Shown here one piece after another: positions 16,780 through 25,576 of a stretch of DNA of 64,000 nt (positions are counted from its first letter, which is position 1; every line of letters begins with the position of its first letter). This DNA is from Dolomitihabitans soli (GTDB lineage: Bacteria > Actinomycetota > Actinomycetes > Streptosporangiales > Streptosporangiaceae). Under the pieces are notes generated by a model. The model saw only the letters and a program-made list of their open reading frames with translations. It was not told the DNA's origin and did not search any database. Location: positions 124,001 through 188,000 of the forward strand of contig NZ_JAKNTW010000008.1 of the NCBI RefSeq assembly GCF_022213955.1, written 5' to 3'. Both the position numbers and the translations under genes were made by a program.

Positions 16780-19569
16780 ATGGCAAACTGGAAACCAGTG
16801 ACTCCCTCTTCTTCGTCTCCCGATCGAGCCGGCTCGCTCCTCTCCGAGCTGCTCGGTGTTTCCGCACGCCGCGAGCGTGTCACCCACGTGGAGCACGTTC
16901 CAGCACGTCAGGCTGGTCACGCCGACTGGCCTGCGTGGACGCCGAATCAGCTGGTTACGCGCTTGGCGAACCTGGGGGTAACCGGACTCTGGCCGCACCA
17001 GTCAGAGACGGCCGAGCACGCCCACCGTGGCCAAAACGTGATCATTTCCACGGGCACGGCATCGGGCAAGTCGCTGGCCTACCTCGTTCCGGCGCTCACC
17101 GAGATCCTCGCGGGCGGCACAGTGCTCTACCTCACGCCCACCAAGGCGCTGGCCGCCGACCAGCTCCAGACCCTGGGCGACCTCCACCTCGGCCAGCTCC
17201 GCGCGGCCTGCTACGACGGCGACACACCGTACGAGGAACGAGCCTGGGTCCGCCGCCACGCCAACTACGTCCTGACAAATCCGGACATGCTGCATCGCAC
17301 CCTTCTGCCCAGACACGCCCAGTGGTCCTCCTTCTGGCGTCGGCTGCGCATGGTCGTGATCGACGAGTGCCACGGCTACCGCGGCGTCTTCGGCTCCCAC
17401 GTCGCCCAGATCCTCCGCCGCCTGCGCCGCGTCTGCCTCAGGTACGGCACGCAGCCCGTCTTCCTCCTCGCCTCCGCGACCGCCAGCGACCCCGCCGCGG
17501 CAGCCGTACGCCTCACGGGCCTTGAGACGGCCCAGGTGACGACGGACTCCTCACCCCGAGGTGCGACCACCTTCGCCCTCTGGGAGCCTCCCCTGACGGA
17601 TCTGCGGGGTGAGGGCGGCGCCCCCGTCCGCCGCACCGCCGCCGCCGAGGCCGCCGACCTCCTCGCCGACCTCGTGCTCAACGACGTACGAACGCTCGCC
17701 TTCGTCCGCTCCCGCCGTGCCGCGGAAACCGTCTCCCTGGCCGCCCGCGCCAGGCTCCAGGAGCTGATCGCCCCGCACCCGAACACCATCCACCCCCCGA
17801 ACACACCCAAGCCCCCGAACACACCCAAGCCCCCGAACACGAACACGAACCCGAACACGGCCCAAGCCGCAAACACCGCACCGGAGACGAGCACGGCCCG
17901 GGACCCGAACCCGAACACCGCACTGGAGACGAGCACACCCCAGGACGCGAACCCGACCCAGGACGCGTGCACCGGACAGGACGCGAACACACCCCCGGAC
18001 CCGAACGCCGCACAGGACGCGAACACCACGCAGGACGCGAACGCCGCACAGGACGCGAACACCACGCAGGACGCGAACGCCGCACAGGACGCGAACACAC
18101 TCCCAGGCCCGAACGCCGCACAGGACGCGAACACGGCCCAAATGGGCTCGCCCCTCCAGGAAAGCCCCGTGGACCAGCCGGGCACCGGGCTCCCTCCCGA
18201 CCTTCCGGACAGGATCGCCGCCTACCGGGCCGGATATCTGGCGGAGGACAGAAGGCTCCTGGAGAAGGCGCTCCGCTCGGGCGAGATCCTCGGCCTGGCC
18301 ACCACCAACGCGCTCGAACTCGGCGTGGACGTCTCCGGCCTCGACGCGGTCCTCATCGCCGGCTGGCCCGGCACCCGCGCGTCCCTGTGGCAACAGGCCG
18401 GCCGGGCGGGTCGCGACGGTCAGGACGCGCTGGCCGTCCTGATCGCACGCGACGACCCCCTGGACACCTACCTCGTCCACCATCCGGAGGCCCTCTTCGG
18501 CCAGCCGGTCGAAGCCATCGTCCTCGACCCCGACAACCCCTACGTCCTGGGCCCGCACCTGTGCGCCGCCGCCGCCGAGATCCCCCTCACCCAGGACGAC
18601 CTCCCGATCTTCGGCCCCTCCGCGCCGGCCGTCCTCGCCGACCTCGTACGGCAGGGCATGCTGCGCGAACGGGATTCCGGCTGGTTCTGGACCCGGCGGC
18701 AACGCGCCACCGACCTCGCCGACATCCGCGGCTCGGGTGGCGCCCCGGTTCAGGTGGTGGAGGCGTCCACGGGCAGACTCCTCGGCACGGTGGACGAGCC
18801 GTCAGCGCACTCGACGGTCCACACCGGCGCGGTCTATCTCCACCAGGGTGAGACCTTCCTGGTCGACACGCTCGACCTCGACGAGGGCGTAGCCCTGGTG
18901 TCTCCGGCGATTCCCGACTACACCACGTTCGCTCGGGATGTCACCGACATCGCCGTCCTCGACGACCTCCGCTCGCACCCACTCGGCGCGGGAGAGCTGC
19001 ACTTCGGCACGGTCGAGGTCACCCGTCAGGTCGTGTCCTACCTCAAACGCCGCCATCAGAGCGGCCGGATGCTCGGCGAGGAGCCCCTCGACCTGCCCGC
19101 CCGCACGCTACGGACCCGAGCCGTCTGGTGGACCATGCCCGCCCCCGCAGTGGCCACCCTGGTCGACAACGGCTTCGACGTGGGCGGCGCGGCCCACGCC
19201 GCGGAACACGCCTCCATCGGCCTGCTCCCCCTCTTCGCGACCTGCGACCGCTGGGACATCGGGGGCGTGTCGACCGAACTCCATCCCGACACCGGACTGC
19301 TGACCGTGTTCGTCTACGACGGCCACGAAGGAGGCGCGGGCTTCGCCGAACGCGGATACGCCCGCGCCGCCGAATGGCTGCGCGCCACCCGCGAGGCGAT
19401 CGGATCCTGCGAATGCGACCACGGATGCCCTTCCTGCATCCAATCCCCCAAGTGTGGCAACGGCAACGACCCCCTCGACAAGGCCGGCGCCCTCCTCCTC
19501 CTGGACACCCTCCTCACCCCTGACGACCATCAGCCACCACCCCCTAACGACCTTCAGTCCCACCCCTAA
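16780..19569 (+). CDS. DEAD/DEAH-box helicase with DUF1998 cysteine cluster (YprA/MrfA-like)
   Basis: About 929 residues from the ATG at 16780; an in-frame ATG at 16738 is possible. Motif I is TGTASGKS (91-98), motif II DECH (195-198) and motif III-like ASATASDP follows. RecA2 motifs include TTNALELGVD and QQAGRAGRDGQ. The C-terminal DUF1998-type zinc cluster reads CECDHGCPSCIQSPKCG near 877-893. MrfA is a 3'-5' DNA helicase in mitomycin-damage repair; the partner exonuclease MrfB is not here. A roughly 137-residue Asn/Thr/Pro/Ala/Gln/Asp-rich repeat is inserted in the RecA2 domain (about 331-467). It is divergent from bldG. Confidence 0.92.
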   Translation: MANWKPVTPSSSSPDRAGSLLSELLGVSARRERVTHVEHVPARQAGHADWPAWTPNQLVTRLANLGVTGLWPHQSETAEHAHRGQNVIISTGTASGKSLAYLVPALTEILAGGTVLYLTPTKALAADQLQTLGDLHLGQLRAACYDGDTPYEERAWVRRHANYVLTNPDMLHRTLLPRHAQWSSFWRRLRMVVIDECHGYRGVFGSHVAQILRRLRRVCLRYGTQPVFLLASATASDPAAAAVRLTGLETAQVTTDSSPRGATTFALWEPPLTDLRGEGGAPVRRTAAAEAADLLADLVLNDVRTLAFVRSRRAAETVSLAARARLQELIAPHPNTIHPPNTPKPPNTPKPPNTNTNPNTAQAANTAPETSTARDPNPNTALETSTPQDANPTQDACTGQDANTPPDPNAAQDANTTQDANAAQDANTTQDANAAQDANTLPGPNAAQDANTAQMGSPLQESPVDQPGTGLPPDLPDRIAAYRAGYLAEDRRLLEKALRSGEILGLATTNALELGVDVSGLDAVLIAGWPGTRASLWQQAGRAGRDGQDALAVLIARDDPLDTYLVHHPEALFGQPVEAIVLDPDNPYVLGPHLCAAAAEIPLTQDDLPIFGPSAPAVLADLVRQGMLRERDSGWFWTRRQRATDLADIRGSGGAPVQVVEASTGRLLGTVDEPSAHSTVHTGAVYLHQGETFLVDTLDLDEGVALVSPAIPDYTTFARDVTDIAVLDDLRSHPLGAGELHFGTVEVTRQVVSYLKRRHQSGRMLGEEPLDLPARTLRTRAVWWTMPAPAVATLVDNGFDVGGAAHAAEHASIGLLPLFATCDRWDIGGVSTELHPDTGLLTVFVYDGHEGGAGFAERGYARAAEWLRATREAIGSCECDHGCPSCIQSPKCGNGNDPLDKAGALLLLDTLLTPDDHQPPPPNDLQSHP
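17770..18150 (+). repeat. Tandem repeat inserted in the helicase gene
   Basis: The segment has two parts. From about 17790 to 17860 there are short PPNTPK-type and NTNPNT-type units. From about 17985 to 18135 an 18-bp unit, CAGGACGCGAACRCC followed by GCA or ACG, repeats and combines into a 36-bp higher-order unit encoding QDANAAQDANTT. The reading frame is kept throughout, so the protein carries a hydrophilic, low-complexity loop. Confidence 0.9.
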
Positions 19570-19731
19570 CGACCTCAGCACGACGCACCACAACCTCACG
19601 CCCCCACAACACGGCCCACCCTCACAACCCTCGCGCCCCAGAACACCCACCTCCCCCTGACAACCTTCAGCACGACACGCCACCAACCTCACAACCCGAC
19701 CACCCACCAACCTCACGGCGAGCGCCCGCAC

Positions 19732-19805
19732 GATGGCCGAGGGTGCGCTTGATGGCCGAGGGTGCGCCCGATCAGGGCGAGGGTGCGCCCGATCAGGGCG
19801 AGTCG
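19732..19805. repeat. Short tandem repeat between helicase and tad locus
   Basis: Four imperfect 19-21 bp units based on gatggccgagggtgcgc and gatcagggcgagggtgcg lie head to tail. The preceding stretch (19570-19731) is low-complexity with recurring cctaacgacct and caacctcac words. No gene is recognised from 19570 to 19812. Confidence 0.7.
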
Positions 19806-19812
19806 GCTTCCC

Positions 19813-20220
19813 TCAACGCAGCCACCTCCCCCTGGACGGCGGAAGTGACCGGACCGGACCTGCGCGTGCGCGGGACACCACCTGCCGTGCCCCGATCCCG
19901 GGCAGGGTCAGGCTGACCGAGACGCGCACTTCGGCGATGACGCCTTCGATCGAACATCGCTCCAGCACCGCACCGTTCGAGGCCGCCAGCGACTTCGCCT
20001 GCCCGCAGGCATATTCGGAACCGCTCATGGACTGCCGAGCCGCGGCGAGCGCGCTGAGGTCCGCCGCGCTCTGCGCCCGATGGCGTGCGACCCGCGCCAT
20101 ACCCACGTAGGTGATCATGATTGCCATTCCCATCAGCAACGCCATGAGAGCGACCCCCCACACCGTCGCCGATCCTCGCTCCCGCGGCGGCCTCCTCCCC
20201 TGCTCGAGCCACGCCGTCAT
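19813..20220 (-). CDS. Rv3654c-family TadE/TadG-like secretion-locus protein
   Basis: 135 residues. The N-terminal RERGSATVWG motif is followed by one hydrophobic segment (about 20-42) and the AADLSALAAA stretch typical of TadE/TadG-like pseudopilin-type proteins. The ATG has GGGGAGG just upstream. It is the last gene of the minus-strand tad run. About 294 bp without a recognisable gene separate it from the TadE gene, whereas in related loci these genes usually touch. It is likely a membrane or exported minor component of the Flp pilus machine. Confidence 0.82.
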   Translation of the reverse strand: MTAWLEQGRRPPRERGSATVWGVALMALLMGMAIMITYVGMARVARHRAQSAADLSALAAARQSMSGSEYACGQAKSLAASNGAVLERCSIEGVIAEVRVSVSLTLPGIGARQVVSRARAGPVRSLPPSRGRWLR

Positions 20221-20514
20221 CCGCCTCCCCACTCGGTCACGCGCTGACCCGCCCCTGCTCGCACCACACCGACTCGCCTCCCGTTCGCCCGCCCGATCGT
20301 TCAGGTGCCCGTGACCCGGCTGCTCTTCCGCATCGCCGTCGCCCTGGCCCCTGGCCACTGCCGCGCACTCCCGCCGCCGGGGAGCCTCAACCTCACCCCA
20401 GACACCGCTCCGAACCCACCGCTCAAGCAGCCTCGGAACGATCGCAAGGCGGTCAGTACCGGCCGCGGAAGTAGTCGGCCTCTGGCCGGCGCGTTCCTGA
20501 CCGGCTCAAGGCGG

Positions 20515-21042
20515 CTAGTCCGCAGAACGCGTGAAATGCCGCATCGTCTCCTCGGGAGCGCCGGTCGCGGCGCCTGGTTCGGTCGCCGTGACGGCCATCC
20601 CGCTCACGTCCACTGCCGGGAGGCGCTCCCCCCAACTGGGGCGGATGCTCGCGATCACCTTGACCGTGGTGGTCTCGGCAGCACGGTCGACAGTGATCCG
20701 TGCGCCTTCGGGCGCGAGGGCGGCGACTGCCTGCCGGACTCGCTCGACGGGCTCGCCCCTGGAGGCGGCGCGGGCGCCCGCGCGGGCGGCATCGACGCAT
20801 CCGAGTTGTGCGCCGGCCACCGCCACCGCCCACAGAGCGGCGCCCAGGACAACCATCAGCGCCGGAAGCACCGCTGCCGTCTCCGCCGTGACCGATCCCC
20901 GCGCTCGGCCGCACCGCCAAGCCCGTCTCAGGGCCCGGAGCCGGGCGCGACCGGGTGACGGCGAGAACCGGTGGGACTCCGCCGGGCCCGCCCCTGTCTG
21001 GACCCGCCGGGAACCTCTTTCGAGCAGTGCGTGGCTGCTCAC
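20515..21042 (-). CDS. TadE-like minor pilin
   Basis: 175 residues if the GTG at 21042 is the start. That GTG overlaps the stop of the upstream pilin-like gene (GTGA), which supports it over internal CTG codons. The first 60 residues are Arg/Ser/Pro-rich; the prepilin-like core begins at RGSVTAETAAVLPAL, with the conserved Glu near the start of the hydrophobic helix. The rest forms a small periplasmic domain. TadE proteins are minor pilins processed by a prepilin peptidase; no peptidase gene lies in this window. Confidence 0.82.
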   Translation of the reverse strand: MSSHALLERGSRRVQTGAGPAESHRFSPSPGRARLRALRRAWRCGRARGSVTAETAAVLPALMVVLGAALWAVAVAGAQLGCVDAARAGARAASRGEPVERVRQAVAALAPEGARITVDRAAETTTVKVIASIRPSWGERLPAVDVSGMAVTATEPGAATGAPEETMRHFTRSAD

Positions 21043-21311
21043 CCCGCGACCTTGAGGGCTCGGTTGATGAGGCCGACCAGAAGCTCGCGGACCTCCGGGC
21101 TGGTGACCACTTTGAAGAGCAGCGCCGCGAAACCGCAGGCGGCGATCGTGCCGACCGCGTACTCGGCGGTGGACATCCCACGATCCGGGCCGAGCCGTGA
21201 GATCAGCTGGATTCTGCGCACGTAGTGGGCTCGCACCCAGACGACACCCATCCGGGCCCCGATCAGCAGGCTTCCCGCAAGTCTCGGCGCCTTGGAAATC
21301 CACTGGTGCAT
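21039..21311 (-). CDS. DUF4244 pilin-like protein of the Flp/Tad locus
   Basis: 90 residues from an ATG with GGGAGGC five bases upstream. A basic 45-residue leader is followed by GMSTAEYAVGTIAACGFAAL, the processing-type site and hydrophobic helix that define Flp-like pilins: Glu at position +5 and a following Tyr. DUF4244 members are the probable major pilin of actinobacterial tad loci. The gene is coupled to TadE by a four-base overlap. A truncated transposase lies between it and tadC, which may have separated it from the upstream tad promoter. Confidence 0.85.
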   Translation of the reverse strand: MHQWISKAPRLAGSLLIGARMGVVWVRAHYVRRIQLISRLGPDRGMSTAEYAVGTIAACGFAALLFKVVTSPEVRELLVGLINRALKVAG

Positions 21312-21408
21312 CGTGCCTCCCTGGTTCCTGGTGCCGGGTCCTTCACCCGGCGAGGACCTGTTCAGAATCCTCGGGACAGGGCTCACGCACATGGCCAGAA
21401 CGCGGTTC

Positions 21409-21436
21409 TGTGGACAGGCCGGAAGCCTGTGGACAA
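21409..21436. promoter_or_regulatory. Pair of DnaA-box-like sites upstream of the pilin gene
   Basis: TGTGGACAG (21409-21417) and TGTGGACAA (21428-21436) lie in the same orientation about 100-125 bp upstream of the pilin-like gene. The second is a perfect match in reverse to TTGTCCACA, the actinobacterial DnaA box. A similar pair precedes ssd. They could bind DnaA or another regulator. Confidence 0.4.
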
Positions 21437-21464
21437 CTCAGTGCCGGGGAACCGTGCCAGGCCG

Positions 21465-21505
21465 CTCGATGAAGGACTGGGAGGACCTCGATGAAGGACT
21501 GGGAG
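21465..21505. repeat. Two-copy direct repeat
   Basis: CTCGATGAAGGACTGGGAG occurs at 21465-21483 and again at 21487-21505, a perfect 19-bp duplication with a 22-bp period. It lies between the pilin promoter region and the transposase remnant. Confidence 0.8.
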
Positions 21506-21617
21506 CACACGGATGACATGCCGAAGTGGGGCGAATAGGGGAAGGCGACCCCGCTGAAGTGGCCGATTACAGAATGTCCGACAAACGATCACCACTCGTA
21601 GGGTTGGATGAGCGGTC

Positions 21618-22070
21618 GTGGTGAGACGTGGTGAGCTGACCGACAAAGCCTGGCAACGGATCGAGCCGCTGCTACCCAAGGGCGACCGGCGAGGACGTCC
21701 GTGGCGGGATCATCGGCAGGTGATCAATGGGATCCTGTGGCGGCTGCGAACAGGGGCGCCATGGCGCGAGGTTCCCGGGCGTTACGGCCCCTGGAAAACC
21801 TGTTATGACCGGTTCGCTCGCTGGGATCAGGATGGTACGTGGGCCCGGCTCGCCCGCGAACTGCCCAAGAACACCGCGGCGGGAATAGCCGGATCGGCCG
21901 ATCCCGCCGCGAATCCCCCCGAGGCTGCCGACCTCACAACGATCGGAGTGAGATCAACCGACCGAACGACGAACACGACCGGCGGCTCCAGCCCGGCGAC
22001 CCTCGTGACCGAAGCCATCGACACAGCGACAGATCTGGCAGATGCCACCGACACGGGGATGACCACCTGA
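21618..22070 (+). pseudogene. Truncated IS5-family transposase
   Basis: The first about 82 codons from a GTG encode the DUF4096 N-terminal domain of IS5-type transposases: RRGELTDKAWQRIEPLLP, RPWRDHRQVINGILWRLRTG and GPWKTCYDRFARWDQDGTW. After that the frame continues to 22070 but reads as Thr/Ala/Asp-rich sequence with no transposase similarity. The second half with the DDE catalytic residues is absent. No terminal inverted repeats were found. It is the remnant of an insertion inside the tad locus, and the 21870-22175 stretch has no assigned function. Confidence 0.85.
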
Positions 22071-22175
22071 CTCGCCCCGGCTGCCAAATCGGCGCAGGTC
22101 TCCGCCTTGGCTTTGACTGATCCAACCGCCTCGTCCGCGTGCCCTCCGAAGACGGAGGACGGAGGACACGGGCGA

Positions 22176-22910
22176 TCAAGGCAGGAGAACCTGCGTGGCA
22201 AGGCCGGCCACGACGGGGACGATTCCGAGGAGAACGAAGGCGGGGAGAAAGCAGAGTCCGAGGGGAGCGACCGCCTGCACCCCTACCCGGCGGGCCGCGG
22301 CGGAGGAGGCCGCTCGCGCCGTGTCGGCGGCGTCATCGGCCAGGCGGGTGAGGGCGTCGGCCACGGGAGCGCCGGTCGCCGCCGCACGGATCATGGTGGT
22401 GGAGAGTTGGGCCAGGGCGCGTTCACGGGCCAGTGGCGACCATGCTTCGGCAGGGTCCGCGCCGAGTCTCAGTTGCGCGCTCACCCGATGCAGGCGTTTC
22501 CCGACCGGCCCTCCGATCGTGGTGGCGGTGACCTCCAAGGCACCGCTGAGCGGCTGACCGGCTCGCAGGCAGGCGACCATCAGATCGGCGGCGAAGGGCA
22601 GATCGGCGATCATGCGCGTCGCCTCACGGCGGGCGGCGACGGGTTGCCGCCCGCGCATCACACAGAAGACGATCACGAACGCGATGACAGCGGCCGGCAC
22701 CCCCGCAGGTCCGCCCACCATCACGAAGGCGAGCCCACCCGCCGCCGACGCGGACACCGTCTCACGCAGCACACGGCGGCCATGGATGCCCTTCCTCTCC
22801 TGCCCGAGGCGGACCGAGACCCGGATCGCGTTCAACCGGGCGGCAGGCACCCGCGAGCCTGTCCACGCCCAGACCGAACACCATGTCAGCACGACCACGA
22901 ACAACGTCAT
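22176..22910 (-). CDS. tadC: TadC-like pilus assembly membrane protein
   Basis: About 244 residues from ATG 22910 (ATG 22922 is an alternative). Membrane segments lie at the N-terminus, near 50-75 and at the C-terminus (LGLCFLPAFVLLGIVPVVAGL), framing a T2SSF-type domain with FAADLMVACLRAGQPLSGAL and a second half containing the ALTRLADDA segment. With TadB it forms the inner-membrane platform of the Flp pilus. Unusually, 338 bp without a recognisable gene separate it from the tadB stop. Confidence 0.83.
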   Translation of the reverse strand: MTLFVVVLTWCSVWAWTGSRVPAARLNAIRVSVRLGQERKGIHGRRVLRETVSASAAGGLAFVMVGGPAGVPAAVIAFVIVFCVMRGRQPVAARREATRMIADLPFAADLMVACLRAGQPLSGALEVTATTIGGPVGKRLHRVSAQLRLGADPAEAWSPLARERALAQLSTTMIRAAATGAPVADALTRLADDAADTARAASSAAARRVGVQAVAPLGLCFLPAFVLLGIVPVVAGLATQVLLP

Positions 22911-23248
22911 AGCCAACCCCATCTCCAACGGCCGCGATCCGACTGGGCCTTGGTCTGATTCCGGCAACACCAAGCCGCGCGTCTCGCTCCGAACCACCCG
23001 CAGAAGGTCTGCTCCGTGCCTCGCAGACAGGCAACATCGCGCCCGGTCCGCATGCCCCGGCCCCGGCAAGGTCCGCCTCCCGCAGCCGGGACAGCGAGAA
23101 CCGCAGCGGACACCACGCCGCACCCAGCCACACGGCCCGCCGCAGACCGGCGCGGACCGGCGCGGACCGGCGTCGCCGTTGCCAGCCTCCAGGCCGGAGA
23201 TCCCCCTGCGGGGCCTACCGGTGCGGGCTGCGGGAGGCTCTGCCCCCG
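22911..23248. other. Gene-free gap between tadB and tadC
   Basis: The minus-strand frame of tadC continues upstream without stops but reads as Cys/Arg/Gly-rich sequence unlike TadC. A short direct repeat (cggcgcggac, about 23150-23173) is visible. Nothing else is recognised. The same gap is usually absent in Tad loci, where tadB and tadC touch. Confidence 0.4.
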
Positions 23249-24268
23249 TCATGTTTCCTGTGCCCTGGTCATCAGGCGGTTGGTCCACCAGAGGCCGCAG
23301 ACGTCCAGGGAGACGCCGAGGAGGAGGCAGGCCAGGCCGGCCGGGCTGCCGAACAGGAAGTGGAGAGGGCGCATGCCGAGCGCGGCGGCGAGGAGGAGGC
23401 CGAGCAGCGGGAGGGCGGCCAGCAGGCGGGCGCTCGCGCGAGGGCCCGCCAACTGGGCGGCTACTTCGTGACGGTGGGACTCGGCGGCGCGCAGGGTGCC
23501 GCCGACCCGGTCGACGAGCACGGACAGGGCGGCTCCTGTCCTGATGCTCACCTGCCAGCAGGCCGCCAGCCGGCGGAGCCCGTCTCCCCCGCGCTCCGGG
23601 GCCGCCGCGATCATGGCGGCGGAGACGTCACCGCCGTCACGCGCGGCGCCGAGAACCGCTCGCATGGCCGGCGGATCGGGGAAGTCCACCTCCCGCGCCG
23701 CGCGGGTCAACGCCTCGGCCGGTGTGCGTCCGGCGGCCAGTTCCGCGCTGAGGCCATGGCACAGCTCCACCGAAGCCGTGCGCCACTGCTCCGGCCCACG
23801 ATCACGCCGCGACCGCAGGAAGGTCGTGAACCGGCGCGCGAACACCCGGTCGGGCTCGGACCATGAGAACGCCGCACGCCGGTGCACGAGCACCCGGTCA
23901 AGCCCAGACCGGGTGAACGACGCCCTCCATCGGCCCGGTCCACGGCCGGGCGGCCCCGCACCCGGACCCCGCTGACCGGCCCTTCGACGAGCAGGATCCA
24001 CGCTCCGCCACCCCGGCCCGAGAGCGGAAGGCGGCAAAGCCTGCCCTGGCCCACGCTCGGAACGCGGACGCGTCAAGAAAAGCGGACGCGTCGAACGATC
24101 ACGCACGAACCGCCCCCGGTGATCCCGTGGACCTCCCGTGGCCCGGCCGGGCGGAGAGGGCGAGACGGACGGTGCTCCGCGCAGCCTCGCCAGGCGGGAC
24201 GGGCCGGAGTCGGGCGCCGTCCACAGCCACACCGACAGCGTCACAAGTGCGACGGCCAAGGCGGTCAC
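23249..24268 (-). CDS. tadB: TadB-like pilus assembly membrane protein
   Basis: 339 residues. An N-terminal hydrophobic segment is followed by an Arg/Gly/Pro-rich linker (about 25-160), then a T2SSF domain with ELCHGLSAELAAGRTPAEAL, and two C-terminal membrane segments (ARLLAALPLLGLLLAAALG and the SLDVCGLWW region). The ATG overlaps the tadA stop by four bases. The linker contains imperfect VLVHRRAAFSWSEPDRVF-like repeats and is longer than I expect for the family. Confidence 0.87.
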   Translation of the reverse strand: MTALAVALVTLSVWLWTAPDSGPSRLARLRGAPSVSPSPPGRATGGPRDHRGRFVRDRSTRPLFLTRPRSERGPGQALPPSALGPGWRSVDPARRRAGQRGPGAGPPGRGPGRWRASFTRSGLDRVLVHRRAAFSWSEPDRVFARRFTTFLRSRRDRGPEQWRTASVELCHGLSAELAAGRTPAEALTRAAREVDFPDPPAMRAVLGAARDGGDVSAAMIAAAPERGGDGLRRLAACWQVSIRTGAALSVLVDRVGGTLRAAESHRHEVAAQLAGPRASARLLAALPLLGLLLAAALGMRPLHFLFGSPAGLACLLLGVSLDVCGLWWTNRLMTRAQET

Positions 24269-25446
24269 CGCAAGGCCCCCTGGTCAACGGCCCCATACGG
24301 CAGAGGCAGACCGGGTGCTCGGCGGGCGAGTTCGGACAGGGCGGGGCCGGAGATCGGGGGCGCGTCCGGCGGGAACGTCAGAGCGGGCTCGGCTGTCACG
24401 TGGCCGGAAGGAGTGCGGTGGAGGAGGCACACCTCGGCCACCCGGCGACGACCGCCGCCGGGGTCACGGACGAGGTGGATCACGATGTCGAGGGCGGCGG
24501 CTATCTGGCTGTGGACCGCGTCGCGACTCAGGCCGGCGGCGCAGGCGAGGGCTTCGAGGCGAGGCAGGACATCGGCCGCCGTGTTGGCGTGCAAGGTCCC
24601 GCAACCGCCTTCGTGACCGGTGTTCAGGGCCGCGAGGAGGTCGGCCACCTCCCGTCCGCGCACTTCGCCCACGACGAGACGGTCGGGCCGCATGCGAAGC
24701 GCCTGCCGTACGAGGTCGCGGAGGGTGACGCCGCCCGCGCCCTCCAGGTTGGGCGGGCGGGATTCGAGTCGCACGACGTGCGGGTGGATCGGGCGCAGTT
24801 CGGCGGAGTCTTCGACCAGCAGCAGACGCTCCGCGGGATCGGCGAGCGACAGCAGGGCGCTCAGCAGGGTCGTCTTTCCCGTACCGGTGCCACCGGTGAC
24901 GAGGAACGCGAGCCGGGCGCCGATGATCGCACGGAGGATGCCGGCCAGGTCGGGCGGGACCAGGTCGGCGAGCGCGAAGGTGCGGCGAGGCGGGAGACGC
25001 AGGGAGACGCAGGTGCCGCCGGGAGCCAGGGGCGGCAGCAGGGCGTGCAGGCGCACACCCCCGGCCAGCCTGGCGTCGACGTACGGCGAGGCGTCGTCGA
25101 GGCGTCTGCCGGCGGCGGCGGCCAGGCGCTGGGCCAGACGGCGGACGGAATCTTCGTCAGGGAAGGACACCGAGGTGCGCCGGAGGCCCTGGCCGTCGTC
25201 GACCCAGACCTCTCGGGGGCCGTTCACCAGCACATCGGTGACCTCCGGTTCGGCGAGCAGCGGCTCCAGCGGACCGGCTCCGATCAGGTCGGCGCAGAGC
25301 GCGCGGGCCACCGAAAGGATCTCCGCATCGCCGAGCACCGCCTTCTCCGCCCGCAACGCGACGGCCACATGGGCCGCGCTCGGCTCCACACCCGCCCGTG
25401 CCAGGCGCGACCGGACCGCCTCCACCAACTGCGGCGACGCCCTCAT
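24265..25446 (-). CDS. tadA: TadA/CpaF secretion ATPase
   Basis: 393 residues from the ATG at 25446, which has GAGGTG six bases upstream. It is a type II/IV secretion ATPase: GGTGTGKTT Walker A near 185-193, the Asp-box-like VEDSAELRP, the VVGEVRGREVADLL Walker B region and the HEGGCGTLHANTA His box. It powers assembly of Flp pili at the inner membrane. It is coupled to tadB by an ATGA overlap and follows ssd after 130 bp. Confidence 0.95.
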   Translation of the reverse strand: MRASPQLVEAVRSRLARAGVEPSAAHVAVALRAEKAVLGDAEILSVARALCADLIGAGPLEPLLAEPEVTDVLVNGPREVWVDDGQGLRRTSVSFPDEDSVRRLAQRLAAAAGRRLDDASPYVDARLAGGVRLHALLPPLAPGGTCVSLRLPPRRTFALADLVPPDLAGILRAIIGARLAFLVTGGTGTGKTTLLSALLSLADPAERLLLVEDSAELRPIHPHVVRLESRPPNLEGAGGVTLRDLVRQALRMRPDRLVVGEVRGREVADLLAALNTGHEGGCGTLHANTAADVLPRLEALACAAGLSRDAVHSQIAAALDIVIHLVRDPGGGRRRVAEVCLLHRTPSGHVTAEPALTFPPDAPPISGPALSELARRAPGLPLPYGAVDQGALR

Positions 25447-25576
25447 GACGCGCACCTCGCCACGGCCGCCCCGAGCGTGGCGGAGACCCACCGGCCCCTC
25501 GACCCGCAAGAAGGCACCGGCAGGACCGGCCCTGCCGAGAGCACCACCGGGATGGTCATGCGCCGGAGTGACGGCT

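Noticed and set aside
17551-18702. A minus-strand frame with VRVL-type repeats
   Set aside because: It is the antisense reading of the helicase repeat insertion.
21618-22070. A complete IS5 element
   Set aside because: The catalytic half of the transposase and terminal inverted repeats are missing.
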